This document shows, piece by piece, positions 31,318 through 40,646 of a stretch of 64,000 nt of DNA. This DNA comes from Nitritalea halalkaliphila LW7. GTDB lineage: Bacteria > Bacteroidota > Bacteroidia > Cytophagales > Cyclobacteriaceae. Numbering within the stretch: the first letter of the stretch is position 1; every line of letters starts with the position of its first letter. A model generated the notes under the pieces. It made no database searches. It was not told the DNA's origin and saw nothing but the letters and a program-made list of their open reading frames with translations. Position numbers and translations under genes: made by a program. The DNA lies in assembly GCF_000265075.1 (NCBI RefSeq), contig NZ_AJYA01000009.1:17757-81756 (forward strand), read 5' to 3'.

Positions 31318-32086
31318 CCTTTTGTTTAGGAATAAAAACCAAGCACGGCATCGTCGGCTTATCAGACACTCGTATAACTTCCGGGACAGAAACCACGACA
31401 TCGAAGAAGGTCTTTACTGTCAACAGGCAGAAGCACACCTTTTTTATCATGACCTCCGGCCTGCGCTCGGTGCGCGATAAGGCGATTACGTATTTTTCTG
31501 AAGTCATCGAAGAAAAAGACGCTGAAATCACCAAGCTCTACCTGATGGTAAACGCTTTCGCGGATCAGGTGAAGCGGGTAGCAAAAGAAGATCAGGCTAA
31601 CTTAGAGCAGGCGGGGTTTGCCTTCAATCTGTTTTCCATCATCGGAGGACAGCTGGAGCAGGATAAATCCCCCAAGTTATATCTGCTCTATCCGCAGGGA
31701 AATTGGATCGAAATCCGTCGAGGAACTCCATTCGTGTCTATCGGTAATACAGGAGCTGGAAACCCGATTCTACGGCGCTCTCTTTCCTATGAGGATTCCT
31801 TAGAGTTCGCTATGAAGTGTGCCTTTTTAGCCTTCGATGCCACCAAGCTATCCGTGAATGATGTGGATTACCCCATCGATACAGTAGTATTGGAAAACGA
31901 TCATTTCCACACCATCGAGCGACGCTTCGAGCAGCGGGAGCTCGAGCACATCTCCAGCCACTGGAATGAGCAGCTGAAGGAAGCCATTCAGACCCTCCCC
32001 GTAGACGCCTGAAAAAAGCCTTTTCGAAGGAAGGCCTGCGTCAGCAAGAAATCCTCGACCTCAATACAGAAGAGGAACAGCGATGA
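31314..32086 (+). CDS. Anbu-type proteasome-like protease
   Basis: An N-terminal-nucleophile hydrolase of the Anbu (ancestral beta-subunit) group. After removal of Met the protein starts TFCLGIKTKHGIVGLSDTR, with Thr1 and Asp17 in proteasome numbering and lysines at about 30-31. FVSIGNTGAGNPILRRSLS fits the Anbu core. The plain frame stops at 32012, but a shift near 31998 gives RRLKKAFSKEGLRQQEIL and a stop at 32086. That restores the family length (about 257 residues) and a four-base ATGA overlap with the next gene, like the one at its own start. Probably a cytosolic self-assembled peptidase acting with its operon partners. Confidence 0.88.
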
Positions 32087-32924
32087 GGCTGACTATTCAG
32101 CACCATACACGCTACAGCTACTCTTCCGGCGTTTTCCTGCAGCCCCATGCCCTGTACCTGAAGCCACAGCAGCGGGGCTACGTGCGCCTAGAGGCAGAAC
32201 GTTTACGGGTGTGGCCCCAGCCCCAAGCCCTCCACGAGCGCATCGATATGCTCGGAAACAGCTGCTGGCTCATGTGGTTTCCCGCCGAACGGACTGACTC
32301 TTTTACGGTCGATTTAACCTTAGAGCTGGAGCTTGCAGAGGTGAATCCCTATGGGTTTATTCTGCTGGATGCGCCACAGCTGCCTTTTCAGCAGTACGTT
32401 TACCCTGAAAAGATGCAGGGCTTTTTAGCCCCCTTCCTAGAAAGTGAGCAGGACCTCGCCCTGGAAGCTTTCGCGCGGGCATGCATGGCGCAGAACAGGG
32501 ACCTGGTCTCCTTTTTAGCGCAAATGGCAGCTGTGATCCACGCGGAGTGGCAGCATGAAATTCGGCTGACTCCGGATCTTTGGGCGCCTGCACGGACCTT
32601 TCAGCTGAAAAGAGGAGCATGTCGTGACCTCAGTTGGATGCTGGTGCACCTACTGCGTCAGGTAGGACTGGCTACACGCTATGTGAGTGGCTATACCTAT
32701 TCGAGTGAGGCAGTGGAGGGGCATGAGTTGCATGCTTGGGTGGAGGTTTTCTTACCCGGTGCTGGCTGGGTCGGGCTGGATCCCAGCTTGGGTTTATTAG
32801 CAGATGGCGGTTACATTCCTTTGGCGATGGGCTATCATCCGGAGCAGGTGGCACCCCTTCAGGGCATTTTGCAGGGGATGCAGAAGCCCGATTAGACACG
32901 CAGATGCAGATCTTCGCCCGCTAA
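32083..32924 (+). CDS. Transglutaminase-like protein, frameshifted near C-terminus
   Basis: About 280 residues. The N-terminal bacterial transglutaminase-like domain (TIQHHTRYSYSSGVFLQPHAL) is followed by the papain-like core with catalytic cysteine in KRGACRDLSWM, histidine in GHELHAWVEV and aspartate in GLDPSLG. The plain frame ends at 32895, but a shift near 32875 reads LQGDAEARLDTQMQIFAR to a stop at 32924, a better end for the family. The group includes proteases and amide-forming enzymes. It is the last gene of the ATP-grasp / alpha-E / Anbu operon. Confidence 0.88.
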
Positions 32925-32983
32925 GAAAAGGCGGTGGTGCTGGCCTAGCCGTATGCTCCGGCGAAAAAGGGTCTTTTGGTATA

Positions 32984-33005
32984 AAAATAAACTGTCCTAT
33001 TTGAT
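32984..33005. repeat. Intergenic repeat, copy 1
   Basis: Contains ACTGTCCTATTTGAT preceded by AAAATAA; 22 bases are identical to copy 2 at 39228-39249. It lies between the convergent transglutaminase and alpha/beta hydrolase genes. Confidence 0.75.
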
Positions 33006-33027
33006 AAAAATTATACGTGCTGCTGGC

Positions 33028-33863
33028 TTAGCAGTCAGCGGTGTTTTTATGCGTATGCATGTTACGCAGTAAAATATCCAGTAGCTCTGGAATCGCCTCC
33101 ACATTTAAACTGTGTCCGACGCGCGGCAGGCAGGTAAATTGCCCTTCGGGCAAAGCCTCCGCAATCCGCTACCCATTTCTGGGGTGCAGAGTAGGTCTTC
33201 TTCCCCATGAATGACCTGCGTGGGCACCGGGCAGTCCTGTAGGTGGGCATAAAAGCTTTCCGAACTTTTAGCGGTAGCCTCCATAAGTAGAAGCAGGCGC
33301 TGTGGACTCGGGCTCATCGCTGATTTATCCGATCGAAGAAGGGCTATTTTCTCGCTCTCCCGCGTCAAAAACGTTTTCCCAAGCACCCAGGGCAGCATGA
33401 CATCGAAGAGAAGGGGATAGCCGCCCTGAAGGAGTGCCTGCTTCCAAGCTGCTCCGATGAAATTAAAGAAAGGGTTTTTTTCTCCAAAGGTGGCCAAAAG
33501 AAAGGCCTGCGCGATCACCTCTGGATACTGCTGCATCAGGCGCTGTCCCACAGCCCCTCCATAGGATATTCCAACTAAAACCACACGTTGTATACCGAGA
33601 TGCTGGAGTAGGGCATAGACGTCAGTGGCATGGGCTTCAAAGCTTCTGAATTTCTCATCTTCATCGCTTTTTCCTTGGAAAAGTAAGTCCACAAGCAGAC
33701 AGGTAGCGTGTTTTTCTAAGCCAGCAGCCAGGAGGGGGTGCCAGGCTAGCGTAGACTGAGAGAGCCCATTTAAGAATAGGATAGGAGGAGCGCTACTATC
33801 AGGAATGCCCCTGATTTCGTAGTGCATCCGCTTCCCGTTCGGTAGACGAAAGTAGTGTTGCAT
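33028..33863 (-). CDS. Alpha/beta hydrolase, frameshifted near C-terminus
   Basis: About 278 residues without a signal peptide. Nucleophile elbow VGISYGGA, oxyanion region FLNGLSQSTLAWHP, acidic residue in IHGEEDLL. The plain frame stops at 33105 without the catalytic histidine; a shift near 33170 recovers RIAEALPEGQFTCLPRVGHSLNVE, with the histidine, to a stop at 33028. Substrate unknown; the form fits esterase or lipase-like enzymes. Confidence 0.82.
33139..33153. repeat. TTG-GC mini-hairpin inside hydrolase
   Basis: Stem TTGCCC / GGGCAA with a TTC loop, in the C-terminal coding part of the hydrolase. Confidence 0.55.
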
Positions 33864-33998
33864 GGTGAAATGGATTTGGTTTCATGGCTTAAATAAAACG
33901 AAAAATGTTTAGATTAGCGCTATGAATTCTTCTGTCTCGGTAGGGGGTTTAGGTGTTTTTGGCTCACTTTCTCCTTATTAACCCCTTAAAATCCGTTT

Positions 33999-35526
33999 AT
34001 GGAAGCGTTTTGGACGTATAAAACAGCGGTAACTGCATTGGTGCTGCTGTACATGCTGGTCATTCTTTACCTGGTCTTTCGTGGTGCAAAAAAAACGAAG
34101 TCAGTGGAAGATTATGCCTTAGGTAGTTTTCTTTTTTCCCCCACAGCAGTGGGGCTTAGCTTAGCCGCTAGTATGACGAGTGCGGCAACCTTTATCATTA
34201 ACCCAGGCTTCGTGGCCTACTACGGTCTGGCGGGTTTTCTGTCCATGGCTGTATTTTTGCCCTTCGCGGCGATGCTTTCCTTAGTGCTGCTGACCAAGGG
34301 GTTTCGCCGAGCAGGAACTACCGTAAAAGCACTCACCATGGCGCAGTGGATGGGGGACATGTACCAAAATACGGCTTATCGGCGATTTTTCGCCTGCTTT
34401 CCTTGCTTTTACTTACCTTTATCGTACTCATTACCGTCGGGCTGACGAAGGTACTTGCCGGAGCCATGGACCTGCCAGAGGTGACCATGAGTCTGCTGCT
34501 TATCAGCTTCATTTTCGGCTACATGATGTTTGGTGGAGCGAATGCCATGGTGTACACCAATATGGTTCAAGCGCTGCTTATGCTCGTAGTGGCCATCCTC
34601 CTACTGGGCTCTGGTTACAGCCACTTTAGCGCGGGTGTTCATGGGTTTTTAGATAAAATATCACGTATTTCCCCAGAACTGGGGCAGCCGACTAATCCGG
34701 ATAGCCCACTTTTTCGGGATTATTTTGAAATTATTTTTTGCCAACTAGTCGTCGGGGTAGCCATCGTCTGCCAGCCTCATATCATTACCAAGTCACTCCT
34801 GCTCAAGTCAGAAAAAGATGTCAATCGCTTTCTGTGGGTTGCAGTAGGTACTGAGCTCTTGTTTTTCTCGGTGGTTTTAGTGGGACTTTATGCCCGCATC
34901 AGCTTTCCCGACCTGCAGTTTAACGGAGCACTTATTCCGGTAGATAATGTGATCGCCACCTATGTGGTGTATCATTTCCCTGTCATCATTGGCTTGCTCC
35001 TCATCATGGGGCTGGTTTCTGCTGGCTTGAGTACCTTAGAAGGTCTGGTGCAGTCCCTATCGATTACCATCACTTCGGATCTATTGCGCCCTGCTTTGGG
35101 AAGCTTTATTGACTTTACACGCTATGGAATTTGGATTAATCGAGGGGTTATCCTGCTGCTCGCAGTGGTGGCCATGCTGCTGACGGTGGATCAACTGGAA
35201 AACCCTAAGTTGAGCGTAGGGATTTTCGCCCAAAATGGCGTTTATGCTTATTTCTCGGCTGCTTTTTTTCCGGTGCTATTCGGGACTTTTCGGAAGGATA
35301 CACCTGTAGTCGCTGCGGCTCTAGCCTCGTTTACGGCCCTCTTTGTGCATTTTGGGTTGTACTATGGGGAATGGATCAGCTACATGCAAGTGCCTGTAAA
35401 GAACCCTGGAATTCCAGCTGCTTTGGCTATTTTAAGTAGCTTCACCGTCGGCACCCTCGCGTATTTTCTTTGCGCGAGCGCAAAAATAACCCTTCACCAA
35501 CACCTAAAAACCTCCAAAACTCATGA
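33999..35526 (+). CDS. Sodium:solute symporter, frameshifted
   Basis: A member of the SSS family with about 13 membrane segments. MTSAATFIINPGFVAYYG and FGYMMFGGANAMVYTNMVQALLM mark the sodium-coupled core. One shift near 34385-34400 joins TAYRRFFA to LLSLLLLTFIVL. The long frame runs on into the next gene, so a second shift near 35470-35490 must occur; one repaired frame ends with RERKNNPSPTPKNLQNS at 35526, overlapping the ATG of the next gene. The exact end is uncertain. The substrate is not evident. Confidence 0.8.
35469..35484. repeat. TTG-GC mini-hairpin at symporter C-terminus
   Basis: TTTGCGC / GCGCAAA separated by two bases, at the point where the symporter frame breaks. The dyad may have promoted a read error or be a small insertion. 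Confidence 0.6.
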
Positions 35527-36452
35527 AAAAACTACTCATTGTCGCTTTGCTCTGGATGTTTCAGGGGATAAGCTCCAGCCAGGGGCAGGCTATCTTTCAA
35601 GCGATTTCCTACCCAGCTCTGGTCCATTATGCCGCGCTAGAAAGTGCGGATACACTGGCCTACATGGATGTAGGAGAAGGGGAGGTACTGGTTTTCCTCC
35701 ATGGACTGGGGTCCTACGCGCCTGCCTGGACGAAAAACATGCACGCACTGGCGGAATCCCATCGCTGCATCGTGGTGGACCTGCTCGGCTATGGGAAAAG
35801 TAGCAAGCCGCAAGCGCCATTTATGCTGACCGATCAGGCGGATGCGGTCGCGGAACTGCTGCGGCACCTGGCCATTCCACGCTATACGCTGGTGGGGCAT
35901 AGTATGGGTGGGCAGATTGCCATGCACCTCGCGCACAGGCATCCGGAGCAGGTACAGCGGCTTGTACTGCTCGCCCCAGCAGGTATCGAACGATTTACAG
36001 CGGAGCAGGTAGGGGTCTTCGAGCTCATGCAACCTGCTGCGGTGATGGCAGCGGATGCGGATATCATTTTACAAAACCTTCAAAGCAATTTTCATCAATT
36101 TCCCGAAGAAGCACGGTTTATGGCGAGGGATCGCGAAAAGATAAAAGCGGACCCTCAATTTCCTTTGTATGCGCAGGCAGTCGTTTATGGGGTCAAAGGC
36201 ATGGTGCGGGAGCCGGTTTGGGAGTGGATACCTAAGCTTCAGCAGGAGGTTCTGATCATCTACGGCGAAGAGGATGCCTTAATTCCTAATCGATTTTTTA
36301 ACCCAGGGCTTACCATCACCGAGCTGCTCGCAGAGGCGAAAGAAAGGTTTCCACGAGCTCAAACGGTAGCGCTTCCCGCTGCGGGACATTTTATCATGTG
36401 GGAAAAGGCGGAGGAAGTGAATCAACGCATCCGCAGCTTCTGCCTAGAGTAA
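35523..36452 (+). CDS. Exported alpha/beta hydrolase
   Basis: 309 residues with a signal peptide (LLIVALLWMFQGISSSQGQA). Catalytic triad visible: serine in VGHSMGGQ, aspartate in YGEEDALIP and histidine in AAGHFIMWEKAEEV. Such enzymes hydrolyse esters, lactones or C-C bonds. It overlaps the symporter end, so the two are probably co-translated, and it may process a compound whose product the symporter takes up. A terminator follows at 36494. Confidence 0.85.
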   Translation: MKKLLIVALLWMFQGISSSQGQAIFQAISYPALVHYAALESADTLAYMDVGEGEVLVFLHGLGSYAPAWTKNMHALAESHRCIVVDLLGYGKSSKPQAPFMLTDQADAVAELLRHLAIPRYTLVGHSMGGQIAMHLAHRHPEQVQRLVLLAPAGIERFTAEQVGVFELMQPAAVMAADADIILQNLQSNFHQFPEEARFMARDREKIKADPQFPLYAQAVVYGVKGMVREPVWEWIPKLQQEVLIIYGEEDALIPNRFFNPGLTITELLAEAKERFPRAQTVALPAAGHFIMWEKAEEVNQRIRSFCLE

Positions 36453-36493
36453 AATGAAGCTACGCCATAAAGGGGTAGGAGCAGTTACAATCG

Positions 36494-36526
36494 AATTCCC
36501 AGAGTTTCTCCGGGAATTTTTTTTCA
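36494..36526 (+). terminator. Terminator after exported hydrolase
   Basis: Stem AATTCCC / GGGAATT with an 11-base loop followed by a run of T. Confidence 0.85.
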
Positions 36527-36710
36527 GTTTTTTATTTGGTGGCTAAAATATTAAGATTTTTAGGGGTAGTCTGGGAATTGGGGCGTTAGAGTGAGGTAAG
36601 AGGCAGGAAATGAGGTGTTTGTGAGGAGTTTTTCAGTGCAATTTTCTATGTTCAAAATTGTATTATTTTTTATTGTCGTTCTGTTAATGAGGTTTAAACC
36701 TATATAAAAT

Positions 36711-36741
36711 TTTGATAATAGGGAAACTTGTATTAGCTTTT
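36711..36741 (+). promoter_or_regulatory. Bacteroidota-type promoter for the TonB receptor
   Basis: TTTG at 36711-36714 and TAGCTTTT at 36734-36741, 19 bases apart, close to the Bacteroidota consensus TTTG / TAnnTTTG with one mismatch. It lies about 33 bases before the ATG. Confidence 0.4.
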
Positions 36742-36773
36742 CAAAGCCAAAAATACTTAAACCCAAAATACCT

Positions 36774-39226
36774 ATGGATAGACGATTTACTATTCTCCTG
36801 CTGCTTTGCCTGTTCGCATCGCACTGGGCAGCAGCTCAAAATTACACCGTCCGAGGCACCTTTCGAGATGCCGATACCCGTGAACCTTTAATCGGTGTGA
36901 ACGTGCGCATCGCTGGAACCGGTATCGGAGCGGCCACTGATTTAGATGGAAATTTCACCCTTTCTGCCGTACCTGAGGGCAGCTACACATTAGAAGCGAG
37001 CAGTTTGGGTTTCGAAAATTTTCAGCGCAGCATCCGAGTCTCGGCAGACCTTCAGTTAGGAACGCTCAACTTAAAAAGTACTGCTTTGACCCTCGGAGGA
37101 GAGGTGGTCGTATCGGCCACACGTCGCCCTGAGCGACTTACAGACGCCCCCGCTTCGATCGGTGTGATTACATCACGTGATTTGGACAACCTCCCCTCCT
37201 TTAACGTCGGCGAACTTTTGAATAAAGTGCAAGGCGTGGAAGTCGTTCGCTCAGGAGTTATCGGAATCGGGATTAATGCCCGCGGCTTTAACTCAGCCTT
37301 TAATGTGCGCATGCTGCAGTTAAACGATGGACGAAACGGCATGCTTCCAGGCGGAACAGGCCTCCCAGCTGGTTTTTACAATACGATTATCAAAGAAGAT
37401 ATCGAGCGTATCGAGGTTATCTTAGGTCCTGCCTCTGCTCTTTATGGGCCGAATGCGCATGCCGGAGTGGTCAATACGCTGACAAAAGACCCCCGGTCTT
37501 CGGAGGGTACGACCGTGGTTTTCGGTGGAGGAAATCAGTCCGTACTGTCTGGCCGTTTTCGTCATGCGAATGTCGTCAACGAAAAGTTAGCCTTTAAAGT
37601 AAATGCGGAATACACGCAAGGAAGGGATTTTGAGTTTATCGATACGGTATATATCGGCGCCATAGGGGTGCCTGAGTTGGCTCCTGACTTTAATTTTCGC
37701 TCCATCCGCGCGAATGCAGCAGTGTATTACAGTATTAAGCCAGATGCAGACCTAATCGTGGATTACGGAATCGGTCAGGGTTCGAACATCGGGGTGACGA
37801 ATCTCGGTAGAAACCAAATCGACGGCTGGACTTTTAGCTACCTACAGGCGCGCTATGTGTCTCCTCGGGTTTTCGCGCAGCTTTATAATTCGTGGAATAA
37901 TGCTGGAAACACCTTCCAAATCAATGGACGTACCGTCAACTATCAAACCCTTTTGGCCGCAGGCCTAAGCCCAGAGGAAGCGAAAAGGCGCTCTCTACTG
38001 CCAGTAGAAGAGGGTGGTCTGGGATTCCCTGGGTTTAAAGACGAATCGAGCAGACTAAACGGGGAGTTTCAGTATAATAATTCCGTAGGATCCCGCTTTA
38101 ACTATGTCTTGGGAGCCTCTTTTCAGCGCGATGTGGCCAACAGCCTGGGCACCTACCTCTTTGACATCGATGGCGATATCATCATCAATCAATTCGGTGT
38201 CGTGACGCAGATGGATTATGCACTTACAGATAAATTAAAATTCGTAGGCGCCGCCCGAGTGGATTACCACGACTACTATGACCTACAGTTCAGCCCTCGA
38301 TTAGCCCTTACCCATCAGGTGGGCGAAAATGGAGCCGTGCGTTTAACGTATGGTCGTGCATACGCCGCGCCTTCCATTCAGTTTTTAGAGTTCTTGTTTC
38401 CCATCGCAGGGGTAAATGGGGCCATCATCGGCTCGGGGCAGGGACTTACTGTGGAAAACCTGGTGACAGGAGATCGCCGCATGATCGACCCGCTACAGCC
38501 GGAGGTGAATCAGACCTTTGAGTTCGGCTATAAAGGCCTGGCGGCCAAAAAACTCTTCGTAGACGCCACCGCTTGGTATGGCATTACCCGTGATTTTATT
38601 AGCCCAGCGGTAAACCTCTTCGTAGGCGGAGAGCGCATCGTGGAGCGTGGGGGCCAGCCCATCCCGGAAAACTTGAGCGGGATTAACCTGACCTACCTGA
38701 ACTTTGGAGAGGTAAATAACTGGGGAATCGATCTGGGGTTTACCTATAACTTTAATGCCAATTACAGCTTTGGGGCGAAGTACTCCTATTTCGGTTCCGA
38801 CATCACTCAGGCAGATAAGTTCGAGGATGATCCAAATTTGGCACTTTTAAGCCACAGGCTCGGGAGGCATTTCGCGTGCTTAATGCACCTGCCAACCGTG
38901 CTAATTTTAACTTTACTGCCGCGAACTTACTGGACAACAAGTTAAACGCATCCGTGAATGTGCGCTGGGTACCGGAATTTGATTTCAGGTCAGGTAATCA
39001 GATCGCGACTGCGGCTGGCGCAGGTACTCGCGTCGCGCCCTTCCTTTTTGACTATGGGCCTCTGGGAGGATTTACCACAGTAGATCTTTCTGTAGGGTAC
39101 CGCATCAGCCAGGCACTCTCTTTGGGTGGCGGGATTAGCAACTTATTTAACGTAGAGCAGCGAGAGTTCGTCGGTTCACCGCTTATCGGGAGATTGTTCT
39201 CTTTAGAGCTACGTGCAGATTTCTAA
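36774..39226 (+). CDS. TonB-dependent receptor, frameshifted
   Basis: About 817 residues. Signal peptide (LLLLCLFASHWAAAQ), a carboxypeptidase-regulatory-like domain (VRGTFRDADTREPLIGVNV), a plug (GEVVVSATRRPERLTDAPAS through LGPASALYGPNAHAGVVN) and the 22-strand barrel. A shift near 38865 hides the last 116 residues (RVLNAPANRANFNFTAANLL to LFSLELRADF, proper terminal phenylalanine). It imports a large or scarce ligand across the outer membrane with TonB energy. The ligand is unknown; the neighbouring symporter and hydrolase hint at an organic substrate. No SusD-like gene accompanies it. Confidence 0.9.
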
Positions 39227-39227
39227 G

Positions 39228-39249
39228 AAAATAAACTGTCCTATTTGAT
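39228..39249. repeat. Intergenic repeat, copy 2
   Basis: Starts directly after the TonB receptor stop. 22 bases identical to copy 1, and 18 bases (ACTGTCCTATTTGATTCC) identical to copy 3 at 40568-40585. Confidence 0.75.
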
Positions 39250-39256
39250 TCCGAAA

Positions 39257-39287
39257 CTTCTAGCCACTGGCCAGAAGGTTTTTTTTT
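39257..39287 (+). terminator. Terminator of the TonB receptor gene
   Basis: Stem CTTCT-GCC / GGC-AGAAG with a small internal mismatch and an ACT loop, followed by nine T. Confidence 0.85.
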
Positions 39288-39343
39288 GGTTTTTCTTTTT
39301 TTTCGCCAGCTTTTGGCTCTAATTTAGGCCTAGTCGAAAAGAG

Positions 39344-39747
39344 ATGAAAGAGTTAAAACAGCAAATGTACGTGCAGCTCCTATACGATGCTGAGCAGCAG
39401 GCGATGCGCCTTCGGTGGATAGGAGAGGTGCCCCTGCAGGGCTATAAGGAAACCTTATTAGCCTGTTTAGACTACATGCGCATGCACGACATCCCACTGA
39501 TCTTAGTGGATCAGCGAGAGCTCAAGCCGCTCTCGGAGGCACATACTAAGTGCTGTACCGTACCTGGTTTCCACAAGCGATGGAGCATTTTCAGCAGGCA
39601 CTGCGCATCGCTATTCTTCCTTCAGCCACGACATTTCGAGCGATAAGCTCTAAGAGTATCGCGAAACGGCTAATCGATAAATATGGCTTAAAGATTAGTT
39701 ACCATCAAACAGAAAAGCAAGCCTTTCTCTTTTTACATCAAGAATAG
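39344..39747 (+). CDS. Small STAS/SpoIIAA-like hypothetical protein, frameshifted
   Basis: About 134 residues once a shift near 39550 is repaired (SEAHTK-LYRTWFPQAMEHFQ). The pattern QLLYDAEQQAMRLRWIGEVPLQGYKE, then PLILVDQRELKPLS, resembles STAS-like proteins that Bacteroidota carry in many copies, with a beta strand, helices and a central acidic loop. No catalytic residues are obvious. It may be a small regulatory or metabolite-sensing protein. Confidence 0.55.
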
Positions 39748-39779
39748 CCTGCTTTTTACCCTATTTTCCTAATCGAATA

Positions 39780-40547
39780 CTACTGCGCGGTCCAGCCCCC
39801 TTCGATGGGAAGGCTTGCCCCCGTCATCGTTTTGCCAGCATCGGAAGCCAGAAATAAGGCTAAGGCTGCGATGTCAGCGACTGGGATAAAGGATTTAATG
39901 GGCTGCTTCACCAGCATAATTTTTTCCACCACCTCTGCCTCACTGATCTTATGGCTAAGGGCCTGGTCACGGATTTGCCCCTCCACTAAAGGTGTTTTTA
40001 CATACCCAGGGCAGATAGCATTTACTGTGATACCATGGGGCGCCCCCTCTAAGGCGAGCGCCTTGGTGAGTCCCGTGATGCCGTGTTTCGCTGTTACATA
40101 AGCCGATTTAAATGCGCTGGCGCGCAAACCATGGGCAGAGCTGATGTTAATAATTCTTCCGAAGGCCGCTTGCTTCATGTGGGGCCAAACAGCTTGGCTA
40201 GCATAAAAAGCGGCGGATAAGTTGATACTCAAGATGGCCTCCCATTTCGCTGCGGGAAATGCTTCTACCGGAGCTACATGCTGGATGCCCGCGTTGTTTA
40301 TCAGCACCTCTATGCTGCCGAATGCCTGGTGGGCTTCGTCGATTAAGGTGGAGATAGCTTCTGGATGCATCAAGTTAGCATCAGAAAAATGCACAGGAAC
40401 AGCATATTCCTGCGCTAAACTTTGCGCCAGCGCTGGCCCTTCTGGGTCTAATCCATGGAGCATAAGACCGTAGCCCGCCTGGGCAAACTGACGTGCCAGC
40501 CCTAGGCCGATGCCGCTGGTACTTCCTGTAATGATTGCGTGTTTCAT
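39780..40547 (-). CDS. hbdH: 3-hydroxybutyrate dehydrogenase
   Basis: 255 residues, a short-chain dehydrogenase/reductase: cofactor motif TGSTSGIGLGLA, structural NNAG, catalytic Ser and Tyr-x-x-x-Lys in SSAHGLRASAFKSAYVTAKHG, and family-typical VEKIMLVKQPIKSFIPVADIA and SLPIEGGWTAQ. It interconverts 3-hydroxybutyrate and acetoacetate with NAD. I chose ATG 40547 because the 16 residues before it are outside the fold. The neighbouring aceK and glyoxylate genes fit a role in using polyhydroxybutyrate-derived or acetate carbon. Confidence 0.88.
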   Translation of the reverse strand: MKHAIITGSTSGIGLGLARQFAQAGYGLMLHGLDPEGPALAQSLAQEYAVPVHFSDANLMHPEAISTLIDEAHQAFGSIEVLINNAGIQHVAPVEAFPAAKWEAILSINLSAAFYASQAVWPHMKQAAFGRIINISSAHGLRASAFKSAYVTAKHGITGLTKALALEGAPHGITVNAICPGYVKTPLVEGQIRDQALSHKISEAEVVEKIMLVKQPIKSFIPVADIAALALFLASDAGKTMTGASLPIEGGWTAQ

Positions 40548-40567
40548 GTTGATGTATTGGGTTGAAC

Positions 40568-40585
40568 ACTGTCCTATTTGATTCC
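40568..40585. repeat. Intergenic repeat, copy 3
   Basis: ACTGTCCTATTTGATTCC, identical over 18 bases to part of copy 2, just upstream of the hydroxybutyrate dehydrogenase start. Confidence 0.7.
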
Positions 40586-40646
40586 TCCCAAACATCCAGC
40601 TACACGGCTAGAATTCTGTGGCCTTAAGTTACATAAATTCTTGCAT

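Larger units (their letters stand above)
36453..36773. other. Intergenic region before the TonB receptor
   Basis: No gene is seen. It carries the terminator of the hydrolase gene (36494-36526), an AT-rich stretch and the likely promoter at 36711-36741. The remainder shows no dyad or repeat. Confidence 0.5.

Noticed and set aside
35527..35803. C-terminal extension of the symporter frame into the hydrolase gene
   Set aside because: The text after about 35490 reads through the hydrolase in the wrong frame and is cysteine/glycine/arginine-rich noise; it arises from a lost shift at the symporter end.
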